Shown here: positions 8,524 through 16,052 of the stretch, in pieces
Position numbering within the stretch: position 1 is the stretch's first letter
Layout of the letters: each line of letters begins with the position of its first letter
Assembly (NCBI GenBank): GCA_002437495.1
Contig: DJQA01000010.1
Coordinates: forward strand, 1 to 29,191
DNA length: 29,191 nt
Reading direction: 5' to 3'
DNA from: Prevotellaceae bacterium UBA6398
GTDB taxonomy: Bacteria > Bacteroidota > Bacteroidia > Bacteroidales > Bacteroidaceae
Made by a program: the position numbers and the translations under genes
The notes under the pieces: model-generated
The model's database searches: none
Seen by the model: only the letters and a program-made list of their open reading frames with translations
What the model was told of the DNA's origin: nothing

Positions 8524-8607
8524 GGTAAAAAAAGTCTGATGTAGTTTGAATTATATCAGATATAATTTTTTCTACAACAGACGTAGTTTTTCCTACATCC
8601 GATGTGG
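8524..8607. repeat. 21-bp tandem repeat array, copy A (4 units) of a dispersed intergenic element
   Basis: Four degenerate 21-bp units (8524-8544, 8545-8565, 8566-8586, 8587-8607), built round a semi-palindromic core like CTACATCNGATGTAG next to a T-run. The first two units contain a near-palindrome (8535-8560, TCTGAT...ATCAGA) whose + strand RNA would pair along almost its whole length with G-U pairs. It is followed by ttttcggggtgtttgg and a GCATACGCCC repeat. Similar arrays occur at 16395 and 20830. Confidence 0.75.
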
Positions 8608-8655
8608 TTTTCGGGGTGTTTGGGAAGAGAGTCCGGTTCGGGCTTGGCGGTGATT

Positions 8656-8678
8656 GTATGGCATACGCCCTGCATGCC
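8656..8678. repeat. GCATACGCCC palindromic repeat (REP-like), copy 1
   Basis: Contains GTATGgCATACGCCCTGCATGCC, written here only as a match to the same core at 16509, 20942, 21029, 21093 and 29158. It lies about 50 bp after the 21-bp array, as in the other composite copies, and upstream of the FemAB-like start. Confidence 0.6.
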
Positions 8679-8764
8679 GCAGTCAGGAGCAGCAAATAAC
8701 AAATAAGGTGTGCCATGCAAAGTGGCGAGTGCTGATATGCAACAAGCACATAAAACATATAATA

Positions 8765-9550
8765 ATGCAAAACTATAAATTGTACAAAGGTGCCTGGGTA
8801 TTTGCAGGAGATCCTTCCAAGTCGGAAAAACTCACTCATTATCAATGTGTTGAGCTGCTAAATAGGGGGGGTGTAAGAGAAACTTTCGATTTTGACTGCA
8901 AGGAGAAAACCTCGTTCTGGTTTGTGATAAAAGATTCGTTTGGTGGCATGGACGAACTATCGGCAAAGATGCGCAACCAAGTGAGGAAATGTTTCAAAAC
9001 GATGCGGGTGGAGAGGATTTCGGCAGCGTATTTGTCGGATAACGGATATGAGGTTTATGTTGCGGCTTGCGATAACTATCATGTAAAGGCCGAACCACCC
9101 ACAAGGGAGCAGTTTGAAGCTCGCATCAGGAATGCTGTGGAGAATGAATATTGGGGCGCGATAGATATTACAACCGGCAATTTGGTGGCGTTTTGCATGA
9201 ATGCCGTTACTGATGAGTGTTGTAAATATCGCACCATGAAGGCCATTCCGAAATATCAGAAGTTATATGCGTATTATGGTCTTATCTATGAGATGAATCG
9301 TTATTATTTGGAGGAACGGAAGTTGGGATATGTGAGTGACGGTGCGCGCTCCATTACAAATCATTCAAACATTCAACCGTTTCTGATAGAAAAGTTCAAG
9401 TTCCGCAAGGCTTATTGCAGGCTGCGCATTACATATAAATGGTGGCTGGGCATGGCTGTGTGTATGCTTTACCCGTTCCGCAAAACGATTCGTGCGCGAC
9501 GGGTTAGGGCGATGCTCGATATGGGGGCCATGGCAAGAGGTGAAATGTGA
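8765..9550 (+). CDS. FemAB/GNAT-like acyltransferase-type protein of the polysaccharide locus, with a G7 tract
   Basis: A 261-residue cytoplasmic or membrane-associated protein. The segment KMRNQVRKCFKTMRVERIS (about residues 70-88) followed by alternating strands, and the late GARSITNHSNIQPFLIEKF motif, resemble FemAB/GNAT-fold proteins found in Bacteroidales polysaccharide loci. That would suggest transfer of an acyl or aminoacyl group to a sugar, but this is inference. A hydrophobic stretch (WWLGMAVCMLYPF) near residue 223 could touch the membrane. The ATG at 8765 was chosen because the longer in-frame extension runs back into the repeat element. A G7 run (8865-8871) encodes RGG at codons 34-36. 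Minus one G reads GTG TAA, and plus one G reaches TGA within 8 codons, so early truncation is one slip away. Confidence 0.6.
   Translation: MQNYKLYKGAWVFAGDPSKSEKLTHYQCVELLNRGGVRETFDFDCKEKTSFWFVIKDSFGGMDELSAKMRNQVRKCFKTMRVERISAAYLSDNGYEVYVAACDNYHVKAEPPTREQFEARIRNAVENEYWGAIDITTGNLVAFCMNAVTDECCKYRTMKAIPKYQKLYAYYGLIYEMNRYYLEERKLGYVSDGARSITNHSNIQPFLIEKFKFRKAYCRLRITYKWWLGMAVCMLYPFRKTIRARRVRAMLDMGAMARGEM
8865..8871 (+). repeat. G7 mononucleotide tract near the start of the FemAB-like gene
   Basis: Read in frame as AGG GGG GGT GTA AGA. Losing one G gives AGG GGG GTG TAA. Gaining one G gives a TGA a few codons on. Both outcomes remove about 85 percent of the protein. Confidence 0.65.
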
Positions 9551-9596
9551 CATACTTGAAAAGCAGCGAATGTCCACTTTGTGCTAATTCTTGTCA

Positions 9597-9604
9597 TACA
9601 TTTG
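9597..9604 (+). promoter_or_regulatory. Candidate Bacteroidetes -7 promoter element (TACATTTG)
   Basis: Exact match to TAnnTTTG, 56 bp before the ATG of the ATPase locus, with a TTTG 15 bp further upstream (9578-9581) as a possible -33 element. The spacing is somewhat short. This suggests the ATPase locus has its own promoter inside the capsule region. Confidence 0.4.
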
Positions 9605-9660
9605 CTGGAGGTAAATAATAGTTGTACATTTACACACCTATTCTAAATGACGGCAAAACG

Positions 9661-10680
9661 ATGGCAAGGAGATTATACCCAATAGGAATACAGACGTTTG
9701 AGGAGATTCGCAAGCACGATTATGTCTATATCGACAAGACGGAGTATGTCTATCGTATGACGCATACGGATGGCAAATACTTTTTCTTGAGTCGCCCGCG
9801 TCGTTTCGGCAAGTCGTTGCTCGTGTCCACTTTTCAGAGTTATTTTGCAGGGAAGAAGAATCTCTTTGACGGTCTTGCCATTGTGGGTCTGGAGAAGGAG
9901 TGGACGGCTTATCCTGTGCTTCACTTCGACATGAGTTTGGGTAGGCACATGGACGATGGCCAGCTGACGGAATATCTGGGTTATCAGCTTGAGGACAATG
10001 AGAAGGCTTTTGGCATTACCGGGCGCAGAAATGGCGTGAACAACCGGTTTACCGACTTGGTGGAGCGTGTCTATAGGCTGACCGGCAAGCAGGTGGTGGT
10101 GCTTGTGGATGAGTATGACGCGCCGTTGCTTGACGTGGTGCATGAGTCAGGACGCTTGGAATCGCTCCGCAACACGATGCGTAATTTCTACAGTCCCCTG
10201 AAAGGTTGCGAGGCCATGCTCCGTTTTGTGTTCCTGACGGGCATCACCAAGTTCTCACAGCTTAGCATCTTCAGCGAGCTGAACAACATCGCCAATGTAA
10301 GCATGGACAAACCCTATGCAGGAGTTTGTGGTATTACAAAGGAAGAGTTGCTCGCCCAGATGAGCGATGACATCAACGCCCTTGCCAATAAATTACAGTT
10401 AAGCCGCGAGGAGACCATTCAAAAGTTGGTCGAAAACTATGATGGTTATCATTTTTGTTGGCCTTCGCCCGACGTGTTCAATCCTTATAGTTTGCTCAAT
10501 TGCTTTGCCAAACAACAGCTGGGAGACTTTTGGTTTGCTTCCGGTACACCTACCTATCTTATTCAGTTGATGAGGAAATATGGCCTGTTGCCAAGCAATT
10601 TGAAGCCGACACAGGCCAAGGTTTCTGCTTTTGATGCGCCTACGGAACAATTGAAGTCATTGACACCTCTTATGTACTAG
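9661..10680 (+). pseudogene. DUF1703-type AAA-ATPase-like protein, N-terminal part, ended by a premature amber codon
   Basis: Encodes residues 1-339 of an AAA-ATPase-like/PD-(D/E)XK family protein (PF09820 followed by PF08011). It opens with the family's LYPIGIQTFEEIRKHDYVYI block, has a Walker A-like PRRFGKS near residue 45 and a Walker B-like VVVLVDEYDAP near residue 150. Translation stops at TAG (10678-10680) after LTPLMY. The same frame continues without shift (SGYTTIKGYDEEM) into the C-terminal part, giving about 514 residues if the stop were sense. Relatives usually have glutamine there, so CAG to TAG is the simplest explanation. ATG 9661 was preferred to an upstream TTG at 9622. Family members are abundant and often decayed in Bacteroidales; their function is not established. 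Confidence 0.85.
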
Positions 10681-10716
10681 AGCGGCTATACTACAATCAA
10701 AGGGTATGATGAGGAA

Positions 10717-11205
10717 ATGGACCTTTATACGCTTGATATTCCTAATAAGGAAATCAAGGTAGGACTCTTTGAGCGTCTGTTGCCCAACTATTTGGGTGAC
10801 GACACGGAGCAGGGCGAAGTGGTCATTGCGAAGATGTCGTTACTGATGCGAAAAGGCGAAATGAATGCGGCCCTGCAACTATTGGCAGACTTCATGGAGA
10901 CTGTGCCCTTTTGCGACAATGCCCATTACGAGGGGCACTATCAGCAGATGCTCTATGTAATCTTTGCCTTGCTCACGGACTATAACATTGGTGTGGAACA
11001 GCATACAGCCAAGGGACGGATTGACATTACGCTGGAGACCACCGACATCATCTACGTCATGGAGCTGAAGTTCAATAAAAGCGCGGATGAGGCTTTGCAG
11101 CAAATAGCTGCTAATCGATATTCCGATGCTTTCAAGCTGAAGGGCAAGGAAATTGTGAAGGTGGGATTGAACTTCTGTGTAAGGGATGGTTTGAACACGC
11201 TGTAA
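10717..11205 (+). pseudogene. DUF1703-type protein, C-terminal nuclease-like part (in frame after the amber codon)
   Basis: Continues the upstream frame. The first available ATG is 36 bp after the amber codon, so this part is either silent or made by reinitiation. It contains the PF08011-like PD-(D/E)XK core: GRIDITLET, then YVMELKFNKSADEALQQI at about residues 111-128, with the acidic residue and the ExK element (ELK) intact. The family's closing YRDAF-like segment is present as YSDAFKLKGKEIVKVGLNF. Preservation of the nuclease-like residues suggests the stop is recent. On its own it lacks the ATPase domain. Confidence 0.8.
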
Positions 11206-11606
11206 TGGAAGTTGGGATAATCAAAGATTCATTTTTTCAACAGTTACGGAGTCGTGTCCGTTTCTTTACTTTTGATTGACTTGTGATGGTCTCGCTGACA
11301 CAATACAACAAGTGACAAAGGCAATGCCAACGAGCGCAACGCAAGCTTGCTTTCAAATTGCCGAGTGCAGCTTGTCTTATCCAAAGAAGACTTTTTCTTG
11401 GCTTCTTTGCCATAGTATAAGAATTTACTTACTGGCAGAATAAAATCTTTTCCCCCACCCGAGTGGCGGCGTGCGCAGGGCGATACTGCGGTGGGGAACT
11501 TTTTCGTTAATTTTTCAACTGATTTTTATTTATTGATTGTGTGTCATCGTATGGGCTTTTAGTGCCTGTGCGGTAGCATGGTGTTTATCCTCAAGTATCT
11601 TTTATT
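11206..11606. other. Intergenic stretch (401 bp) after the ATPase locus
   Basis: No gene recognised. The middle (about 11300-11400) can be read as a short open stretch containing ERNASLLSNCRVQLVLSKED without a clear start, possibly a remnant or repeat-derived sequence. An imperfect hairpin pairs 11453-11459 (CCCCACC) with 11490-11496 (GGTGGGG) and is followed by AACTTTTT, a possible weak terminator. No TAnnTTTG element was found ahead of the next glycosyltransferase. Confidence 0.4.
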
Positions 11607-12386
11607 ATGCAAGACTACGGATTGGTGTCTATCATCACTCCCACTTGGGCGTGTGCCAACTTCATAGCCGAGACTATAAGGAGTGTTCAGGCGCAGACTT
11701 ACCAAAACTGGGAGCTTCTAATTCAGGACGATTGCTCTAAGGACAATACGTTGGATGTTGTTAAGCCGTTTATGGAGGCTGACAAGCGCATTAAGTATGA
11801 ATGCAATCCCAAGAACTCCGGCGCTGCAATAACCCGCAACAATGCTTTGCGCAGGGCAAAGGGCAGGTGGATTGCCTTTCTTGATTCGGATGACTTGTGG
11901 CATCCGCAGAAGTTGGAGAAACAACTGAAGTTTATGGTGGAGAATGGTTATGCATTCTCTTATCATGAATATACTGAGATGAGTGAGGACGGCAAGGACT
12001 TGGGTGTGTATGTGTCGGGTATCAAGAAAGTAAGCAAGTTGGCTATGTTTATGTGCTGTTGGCCGGGATGCTTGGCTGTGATGTACGACAGAGAACGGAT
12101 TGGATTGGTGCAGATTAAGGATGTTCGTAAGAATAACGATACCGCTCTTTGGCTGAAAGTGGTGAGTAAGGCTCCTTGCTATTTGCTGAAAGAGAACTTG
12201 GCAAGGTATCGCCGACGTAAGGTGAGCATTACTCCCAAGCCTTTGTGGAAACGCATTTGGGCACATTATCCTTTGTTTCATGTGGCAGAAGAGATGAACC
12301 CATTGATGGCTACATTTTGGATGTTGATGAATGTGGTGGGAAATGGCTGGAAGAAAATGTGGTATGTGAAGAAATATGAACAATAA
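11607..12386 (+). CDS. GT2-family glycosyltransferase
   Basis: Predicted GT-A glycosyltransferase of 259 residues for a further step of repeat-unit assembly. Visible motifs are VSIITPTWACANFIAETIRS (residues 7-26), the nucleotide-binding QDDCSKDNT, and the metal-binding FLDSDDLWHP at about residues 91-100, which is canonical. The C-terminal part contains the KNNDTALWLKV segment near residue 172, at the position of the usual ED/acceptor motif of these enzymes. Its end overlaps the next gene by 11 bp (ATGAACAATAA), so the two are translationally coupled. It resumes the capsule locus after the broken ATPase gene. The ATG at 11607 gives a standard N-terminus. Donor sugar unknown. Confidence 0.92.
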   Translation: MQDYGLVSIITPTWACANFIAETIRSVQAQTYQNWELLIQDDCSKDNTLDVVKPFMEADKRIKYECNPKNSGAAITRNNALRRAKGRWIAFLDSDDLWHPQKLEKQLKFMVENGYAFSYHEYTEMSEDGKDLGVYVSGIKKVSKLAMFMCCWPGCLAVMYDRERIGLVQIKDVRKNNDTALWLKVVSKAPCYLLKENLARYRRRKVSITPKPLWKRIWAHYPLFHVAEEMNPLMATFWMLMNVVGNGWKKMWYVKKYEQ

Positions 12387-13488
12387 AACCTCTGTTGACA
12401 ATTCCGCTTTCGCATTAATGCAGTTGCTGCGAGTAGCCATAAACGGACAGGCATTTGATAATATAAATAAAGTTGAATGGCATTATGTGGCAAGGCTTGC
12501 TAAGAAGCAAGGCGTAATCGGATTGGCGTATGAGGCTTTGGAGCTGCTGAAGCAGAGGATTGCAGACAGAACTTGTTTCCCCGATCGCACTACTATGATA
12601 CAATGGTATGTGCAGACTTTATTTGTGGAAAAGAAGATTGCGCAGCATGTGGTTTTGGCAAAGGATGTTGTGGAACTGTGGAAACGACATGGCATAAAGA
12701 CAATTGTTTTCAAAGGATTGGCTCATAGCCGTTATTATCCGATACCGGAACATAGGGAGTTTGGAGACTTAGATTGTTATTTGATTGGTGCTGATGGAAA
12801 CTGTGCTTATATACAAGGTAATGAGATAGCCAAAAAGAATAATCTGACAGTTGGTGATGGCTGGTATAAGCATTCGCATATATTTTATAAGAACATGACC
12901 ATAGAGAACCATCAATTCTTTACATCTGCCCGCCGTGGTGGTACGGATAAGGCTTTGCACCAATATATGGTTGAGACTATAGGGGATGGAAGCCAGCTTG
13001 AAAGACTTGATGGAACCAATATGTATGTATTGCCTGTAAAAGCAGAAGGCTTATTTCTGCTTTATCACTCGTTAACGCATTTCTTGGTGGAGGGCATCAA
13101 TCTTCGGCATTTTGTAGACTGGGCTTGCTGGATAAAAGCTAATCAAGACAAAGTGGAATGGAGTGAGTTTTATTCATTATGCAAGCGATTTAGACTGGAC
13201 GGGTTTGCTGATGTCTTGAATACCATTGCCGTGAAATATCTTGGTGTAGAACTACATGACAAATCAATCTTTGCAAACAGTGAGTTTGCTGAACGAACAA
13301 TAGAGAGTGCCTTGTTCGACGATTCTTCAATTTATAATCGTGGCAAAGGACAATGGTATGAGCGGTTGCATGTTATTGGCAACGCATTCAGGTATTCATG
13401 GAAATTCAAGGACGTGGCACGCTATAGCACCATTGGCTATGTGTGGCAGTTTGTTTACGGCTTATTGATGAGAAGAGAATACGATTGA
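12376..13488 (+). CDS. NTP_transf_5 family nucleotidyltransferase-like protein
   Basis: A 370-residue protein of the polymerase-beta-like nucleotidyltransferase family PF14907, often found in polysaccharide and natural-product clusters; its biochemical role is not well defined. The core motif is clear: TIVFKGLAHSRYYPIPEHRE followed by FGDLDCYL at about residues 108-135, where LKG and GDxD are the family signatures and the aspartates would bind metal. A histidine-containing FLLYHSLTHFLVEGINLRHFVDW region (from about residue 227) matches the helical second half. The 11-bp overlap with the preceding GT2 and the 39-bp gap to the aminotransferase place it in the operon. The length fits the family. 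Confidence 0.85.
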   Translation: MNNKTSVDNSAFALMQLLRVAINGQAFDNINKVEWHYVARLAKKQGVIGLAYEALELLKQRIADRTCFPDRTTMIQWYVQTLFVEKKIAQHVVLAKDVVELWKRHGIKTIVFKGLAHSRYYPIPEHREFGDLDCYLIGADGNCAYIQGNEIAKKNNLTVGDGWYKHSHIFYKNMTIENHQFFTSARRGGTDKALHQYMVETIGDGSQLERLDGTNMYVLPVKAEGLFLLYHSLTHFLVEGINLRHFVDWACWIKANQDKVEWSEFYSLCKRFRLDGFADVLNTIAVKYLGVELHDKSIFANSEFAERTIESALFDDSSIYNRGKGQWYERLHVIGNAFRYSWKFKDVARYSTIGYVWQFVYGLLMRREYD

Positions 13489-13527
13489 TTTTTTGTTTTT
13501 AACAATCAACAAAAACATATTCATATT

Positions 13528-14817
13528 ATGACAATGAAATTGCGTAATGTGCCTTTTTCTCCGCCAGACATGACGGAGGCAGAGGCTGCAGAGGTGCGTG
13601 ATGCTATTTTGTCCGGGTGGATAACAACCGGACCGCGCACAAAGAAATTAGAGAAAGAAGTGGCTGAGTTTGTTGGAGTGGATAAGGCCGTATGCCTTAA
13701 CTCGCAGACAGCTTGCGGTGAAATGGCTCTGAGATTGTTGGGCATTGGTGATGGCGACGAGATCATTGTGCCTGCTTATACCTATACAGCAAGTGCTTCT
13801 ATCGTAGAACATGTGGGTGCTAAACTTGTGTTTGTTGATGTGCAGAAAGATTGTCTTGAAATGGATTACGACGCTGTTGAAAGGGCTATCACTCCTAATA
13901 CCAAGGCTATCATTCCTGTTGATTTGGCCGGTATTCCTTGCGGCTACGACAGACTGTTTAGCATCGTGGAAAGCACGAAAGACATCTTTACTCCTAAAAC
14001 CGATTTGCAGAAGAAACTTGGCCGTATTGCTATTTGCTGTGATGCTGCTCATGCCTTTGGTGCTTCGCGTAAAGGAAAGATGGTGGGAGCTATTGCCGAC
14101 TTCTCGTCTTTCTCTTTCCATGCAGTGAAGAACTTTACTACTGCTGAGGGTGGTGCTTTGTCATGGAACTTGCCTTTTGGCAATGAAAAGGTGGTGAAAG
14201 AGTTGGATAACAATGCAGACAACATATTTAGTGGAGTACCTGAAATTGAAGGTGAAACATGGAACGAAAATCTCTATCGTAAGGCGCAGCTATTGAGCCT
14301 GCATGGTCAGAACAAGGACGCATTGGCAAAGACAAAGCTCGGTGCTTGGGAGTATGACATCATCGGCACTTGGTATAAGTGTAACATGACAGATGTTGTT
14401 GCTGCTATCGGGCTGGTACAGATGCAGCGTTATAAGGGTATGCTGGAGCGTAGACGCAATATGATTGAGCGTTATGATGAGGCTTTGAAACCTTTGAACG
14501 TGGCCGTGCTGAATCATTATGGTGAGGAGCATACATCGTCTGGACACTTATACTTGGTACGTCTGTTGGGCAGAACTCGTGAGGAAACAAACAAGGTGAT
14601 TGAGAAGATGGCGGAGCGTGGAATTGCTACCAACGTTCACTACAAACCGCTGCCAATGATGACTGCCTATAAGAAGTTGGGCTTTGACATCAAGGATTTC
14701 CCTAATGCATATAATATGTTTGTCAATGAAATCACTCTGCCGTTGAATACTAAGATGACGGATGAGGATTTGGAATATGTAATAGAGAATTTTGTAGAGA
14801 TTGTATCTGAACTTTAA
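13528..14817 (+). CDS. DegT/DnrJ/EryC1/StrS-family PLP-dependent sugar aminotransferase
   Basis: Likely transaminates a nucleotide-linked keto sugar to an amino sugar for the capsule. The protein has 429 residues. It begins with FSPPDMTEAEAAEVRDAILSG and GWITTGPRTKKLEKEVAEF, the substrate-gate start of this family. NSQTACGEMALRLLGIGDGDE follows, then CCDAAHAFGA (aspartate for the PLP ring) and SFHAVKNFTTAEGG with the PLP lysine at residue 201. It is longer than the roughly 370-residue norm owing to an insertion around residues 140-160. Close relatives appear in Bacteroidales capsule loci. A strong intrinsic terminator starts 17 bp after the stop. The exact sugar product is not evident. Confidence 0.92.
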   Translation: MTMKLRNVPFSPPDMTEAEAAEVRDAILSGWITTGPRTKKLEKEVAEFVGVDKAVCLNSQTACGEMALRLLGIGDGDEIIVPAYTYTASASIVEHVGAKLVFVDVQKDCLEMDYDAVERAITPNTKAIIPVDLAGIPCGYDRLFSIVESTKDIFTPKTDLQKKLGRIAICCDAAHAFGASRKGKMVGAIADFSSFSFHAVKNFTTAEGGALSWNLPFGNEKVVKELDNNADNIFSGVPEIEGETWNENLYRKAQLLSLHGQNKDALAKTKLGAWEYDIIGTWYKCNMTDVVAAIGLVQMQRYKGMLERRRNMIERYDEALKPLNVAVLNHYGEEHTSSGHLYLVRLLGRTREETNKVIEKMAERGIATNVHYKPLPMMTAYKKLGFDIKDFPNAYNMFVNEITLPLNTKMTDEDLEYVIENFVEIVSEL

Positions 14818-14834
14818 TCATTAATTATCATAGG

Positions 14835-14881
14835 CCTGAAGATGAAGATAAAGATATATCTTCATCTTCAGGTTTTTTTTT
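14835..14881 (+). terminator. Strong rho-independent terminator or attenuator between aminotransferase and sugar transferase
   Basis: Perfect 16-bp stem (14835-14850 with 14857-14872), 6-nt loop, then nine T (14873-14881). The sugar transferase ATG is only 11 nt after the T-run. With no obvious promoter in between, that gene must depend on read-through or on a promoter overlapping the hairpin. Confidence 0.9.
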
Positions 14882-14892
14882 ACCCCAAAAGT

Positions 14893-15486
14893 ATGAAAAG
14901 ATTATTTGACATATTTGCTTCCGGTTGTGGATTAATTGTTTTAAGTCCATTGTTTTTGATATTGGCTATTTGGATTAAAATGGATTCTAAAGGTCCTGTA
15001 TTTTATAGACAAGTGCGTGTGGGACGTGGAAACAAGGATTTCCGAATATTCAAGTTCCGTTCCATGCGTGTAGGAGCAGATAAAGGTTCATTAGTGACCA
15101 TTGGTGGTCGTGATCCTCGTGTGACACGTTCTGGATATTATATCCGTAAATATAAGTTTGATGAACTTCCTCAACTTATAAACGTGTTTGTTGGAGATAT
15201 GAGTTTGGTTGGTCCTCGCCCGGAGGTGCGCCACTATGTGAATTACTGGACACCCGAACAGATGCACGTGTTAGATGTTCGTCCAGGAATCACCGACCCT
15301 GCAAGTATTAAGTTCCGCAATGAGAATGAACTGATGGAGAAAGCTGACGACCCGGAGGATTACTATATTCATGTGATTATGCAGGAGAAAATAAAGCTGT
15401 ACTTGGAGTATGTGAAGAACTGCTCGTTTGGGTATGATATCAAACTTATTTTCCAAACATTCAAGGTTATTGTTACAGAACGATGA
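14893..15486 (+). CDS. Undecaprenyl-phosphate sugar phosphotransferase (initiating sugar transferase)
   Basis: Small polyisoprenyl-phosphate hexose-1-phosphate transferase (197 residues, PF02397) that would start repeat-unit synthesis by moving a sugar phosphate to undecaprenyl phosphate at the inner membrane. It has one N-terminal re-entrant or membrane helix (residues 3-25), then KGPVFYRQVRVGRGNKDFRI, FKFRSMR, and the catalytic block KFDELPQLINVFVGDMSLVG with PRPE, all diagnostic. It is of the short PglC-like type without the extra N-terminal helices of WcaJ. An in-frame ATG at 14842 lies inside the terminator stem and would add a non-family leader, so 14893 was chosen. Its TGA overlaps the ATG of a 28-codon open frame. 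It lies near the end of the locus, as in many Bacteroidales capsule operons. Confidence 0.92.
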   Translation: MKRLFDIFASGCGLIVLSPLFLILAIWIKMDSKGPVFYRQVRVGRGNKDFRIFKFRSMRVGADKGSLVTIGGRDPRVTRSGYYIRKYKFDELPQLINVFVGDMSLVGPRPEVRHYVNYWTPEQMHVLDVRPGITDPASIKFRNENELMEKADDPEDYYIHVIMQEKIKLYLEYVKNCSFGYDIKLIFQTFKVIVTER

Positions 15487-15569
15487 GAAGATTAATATCT
15501 GCCATTTGGCAATTCTGCAAATATTTGTTTGTGCCAAGAAAGGCACATCACCTGCCTAATAATGAATGA
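15483..15569 (+). CDS. Possible 28-residue small protein coupled to the sugar transferase
   Basis: An open frame whose ATG overlaps the sugar transferase stop (ATGA) and whose own stop ends 3 bp before the WbuC start, so it exactly fills the gap. The product starts MRRLISAIWQFCKYLFVPRK: basic residues flanking an aromatic-hydrophobic stretch that could form an amphipathic membrane-binding helix. No family recognised. The precise ATGA overlap and fit are the only support; chance is possible at this length. Confidence 0.4.
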   Translation: MRRLISAIWQFCKYLFVPRKAHHLPNNE

Positions 15570-15572
15570 ACC

Positions 15573-16052
15573 ATGGAATTTGACAAAGACCTTTTAGGTA
15601 AGCTTTTTGAGCAAGCTGTTGTTAATCCTCGTTTGCGTCAGAACTTCGACCTGCGCACATCGCCGGCAGACAACAGTCAGCGCATGCTTAACGCTTTGTT
15701 GCCGGGAACACAAGTGCCTATCCATCGGCATCCTGACAGTACGGAAACGGTTATCTGCCTGTGTGGAAAGATGGACGAAGTGATTTATGAGGAAGTCGTT
15801 TCGTATGATAAGCCTTCTTCTGAGGACTTTCAGCAGAGTATGGATGCGCAAGACGTTGCTCGTAAGGCAGAGTTTCGTGAAGTGCAGCGCATTCATCTCT
15901 GTCCTGCCCAAGCGAAATATGGTTGCCAAATACCGAAAGGTGCTTGGCACACGGTGGAAGTGATTGAGCCGAGCATGATATTCGAGGCAAAGGATGGCAA
16001 ATACGGCGAAGACGGCAGCGAGACTTTTTATGCATTCAAAGGCGGGAAGTAG
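15573..16052 (+). CDS. wbuC: WbuC-family cupin-fold metalloprotein
   Basis: A 159-residue cupin of the WbuC family, found at the ends of O-antigen and capsule clusters; its reaction is not established. The central motif RMLNALLPGTQVPIHRHPDS (about residues 36-55), with THR/HRH-type metal ligands, is followed by STETVICLCGKMDEV, matching the family's HRH...ET..vL.G pattern. A second cupin strand with GAWHTVEVIEPS (about residues 127-138) supplies the last histidine. It lies at the end of the locus, 3 bp after the candidate small frame. The following 820 bp are non-coding, so this is the last gene of the polysaccharide region. Confidence 0.85.
   Translation: MEFDKDLLGKLFEQAVVNPRLRQNFDLRTSPADNSQRMLNALLPGTQVPIHRHPDSTETVICLCGKMDEVIYEEVVSYDKPSSEDFQQSMDAQDVARKAEFREVQRIHLCPAQAKYGCQIPKGAWHTVEVIEPSMIFEAKDGKYGEDGSETFYAFKGGK

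Noticed and set aside
8524..8607. CRISPR-like array
   Set aside because: The 21-bp units are directly contiguous with no spacers, the copies are degenerate, and no cas genes are present.
8654..8764. N-terminal extension of the FemAB-like protein
   Set aside because: It starts at TTG inside the GCATACGCCC repeat and adds no family-like sequence; ATG 8765 fits better.
14842..14892. Upstream ATG for the sugar transferase
   Set aside because: The ATG and its codons lie in the terminator stem and T-run; the PF02397 N-terminus begins at 14893.
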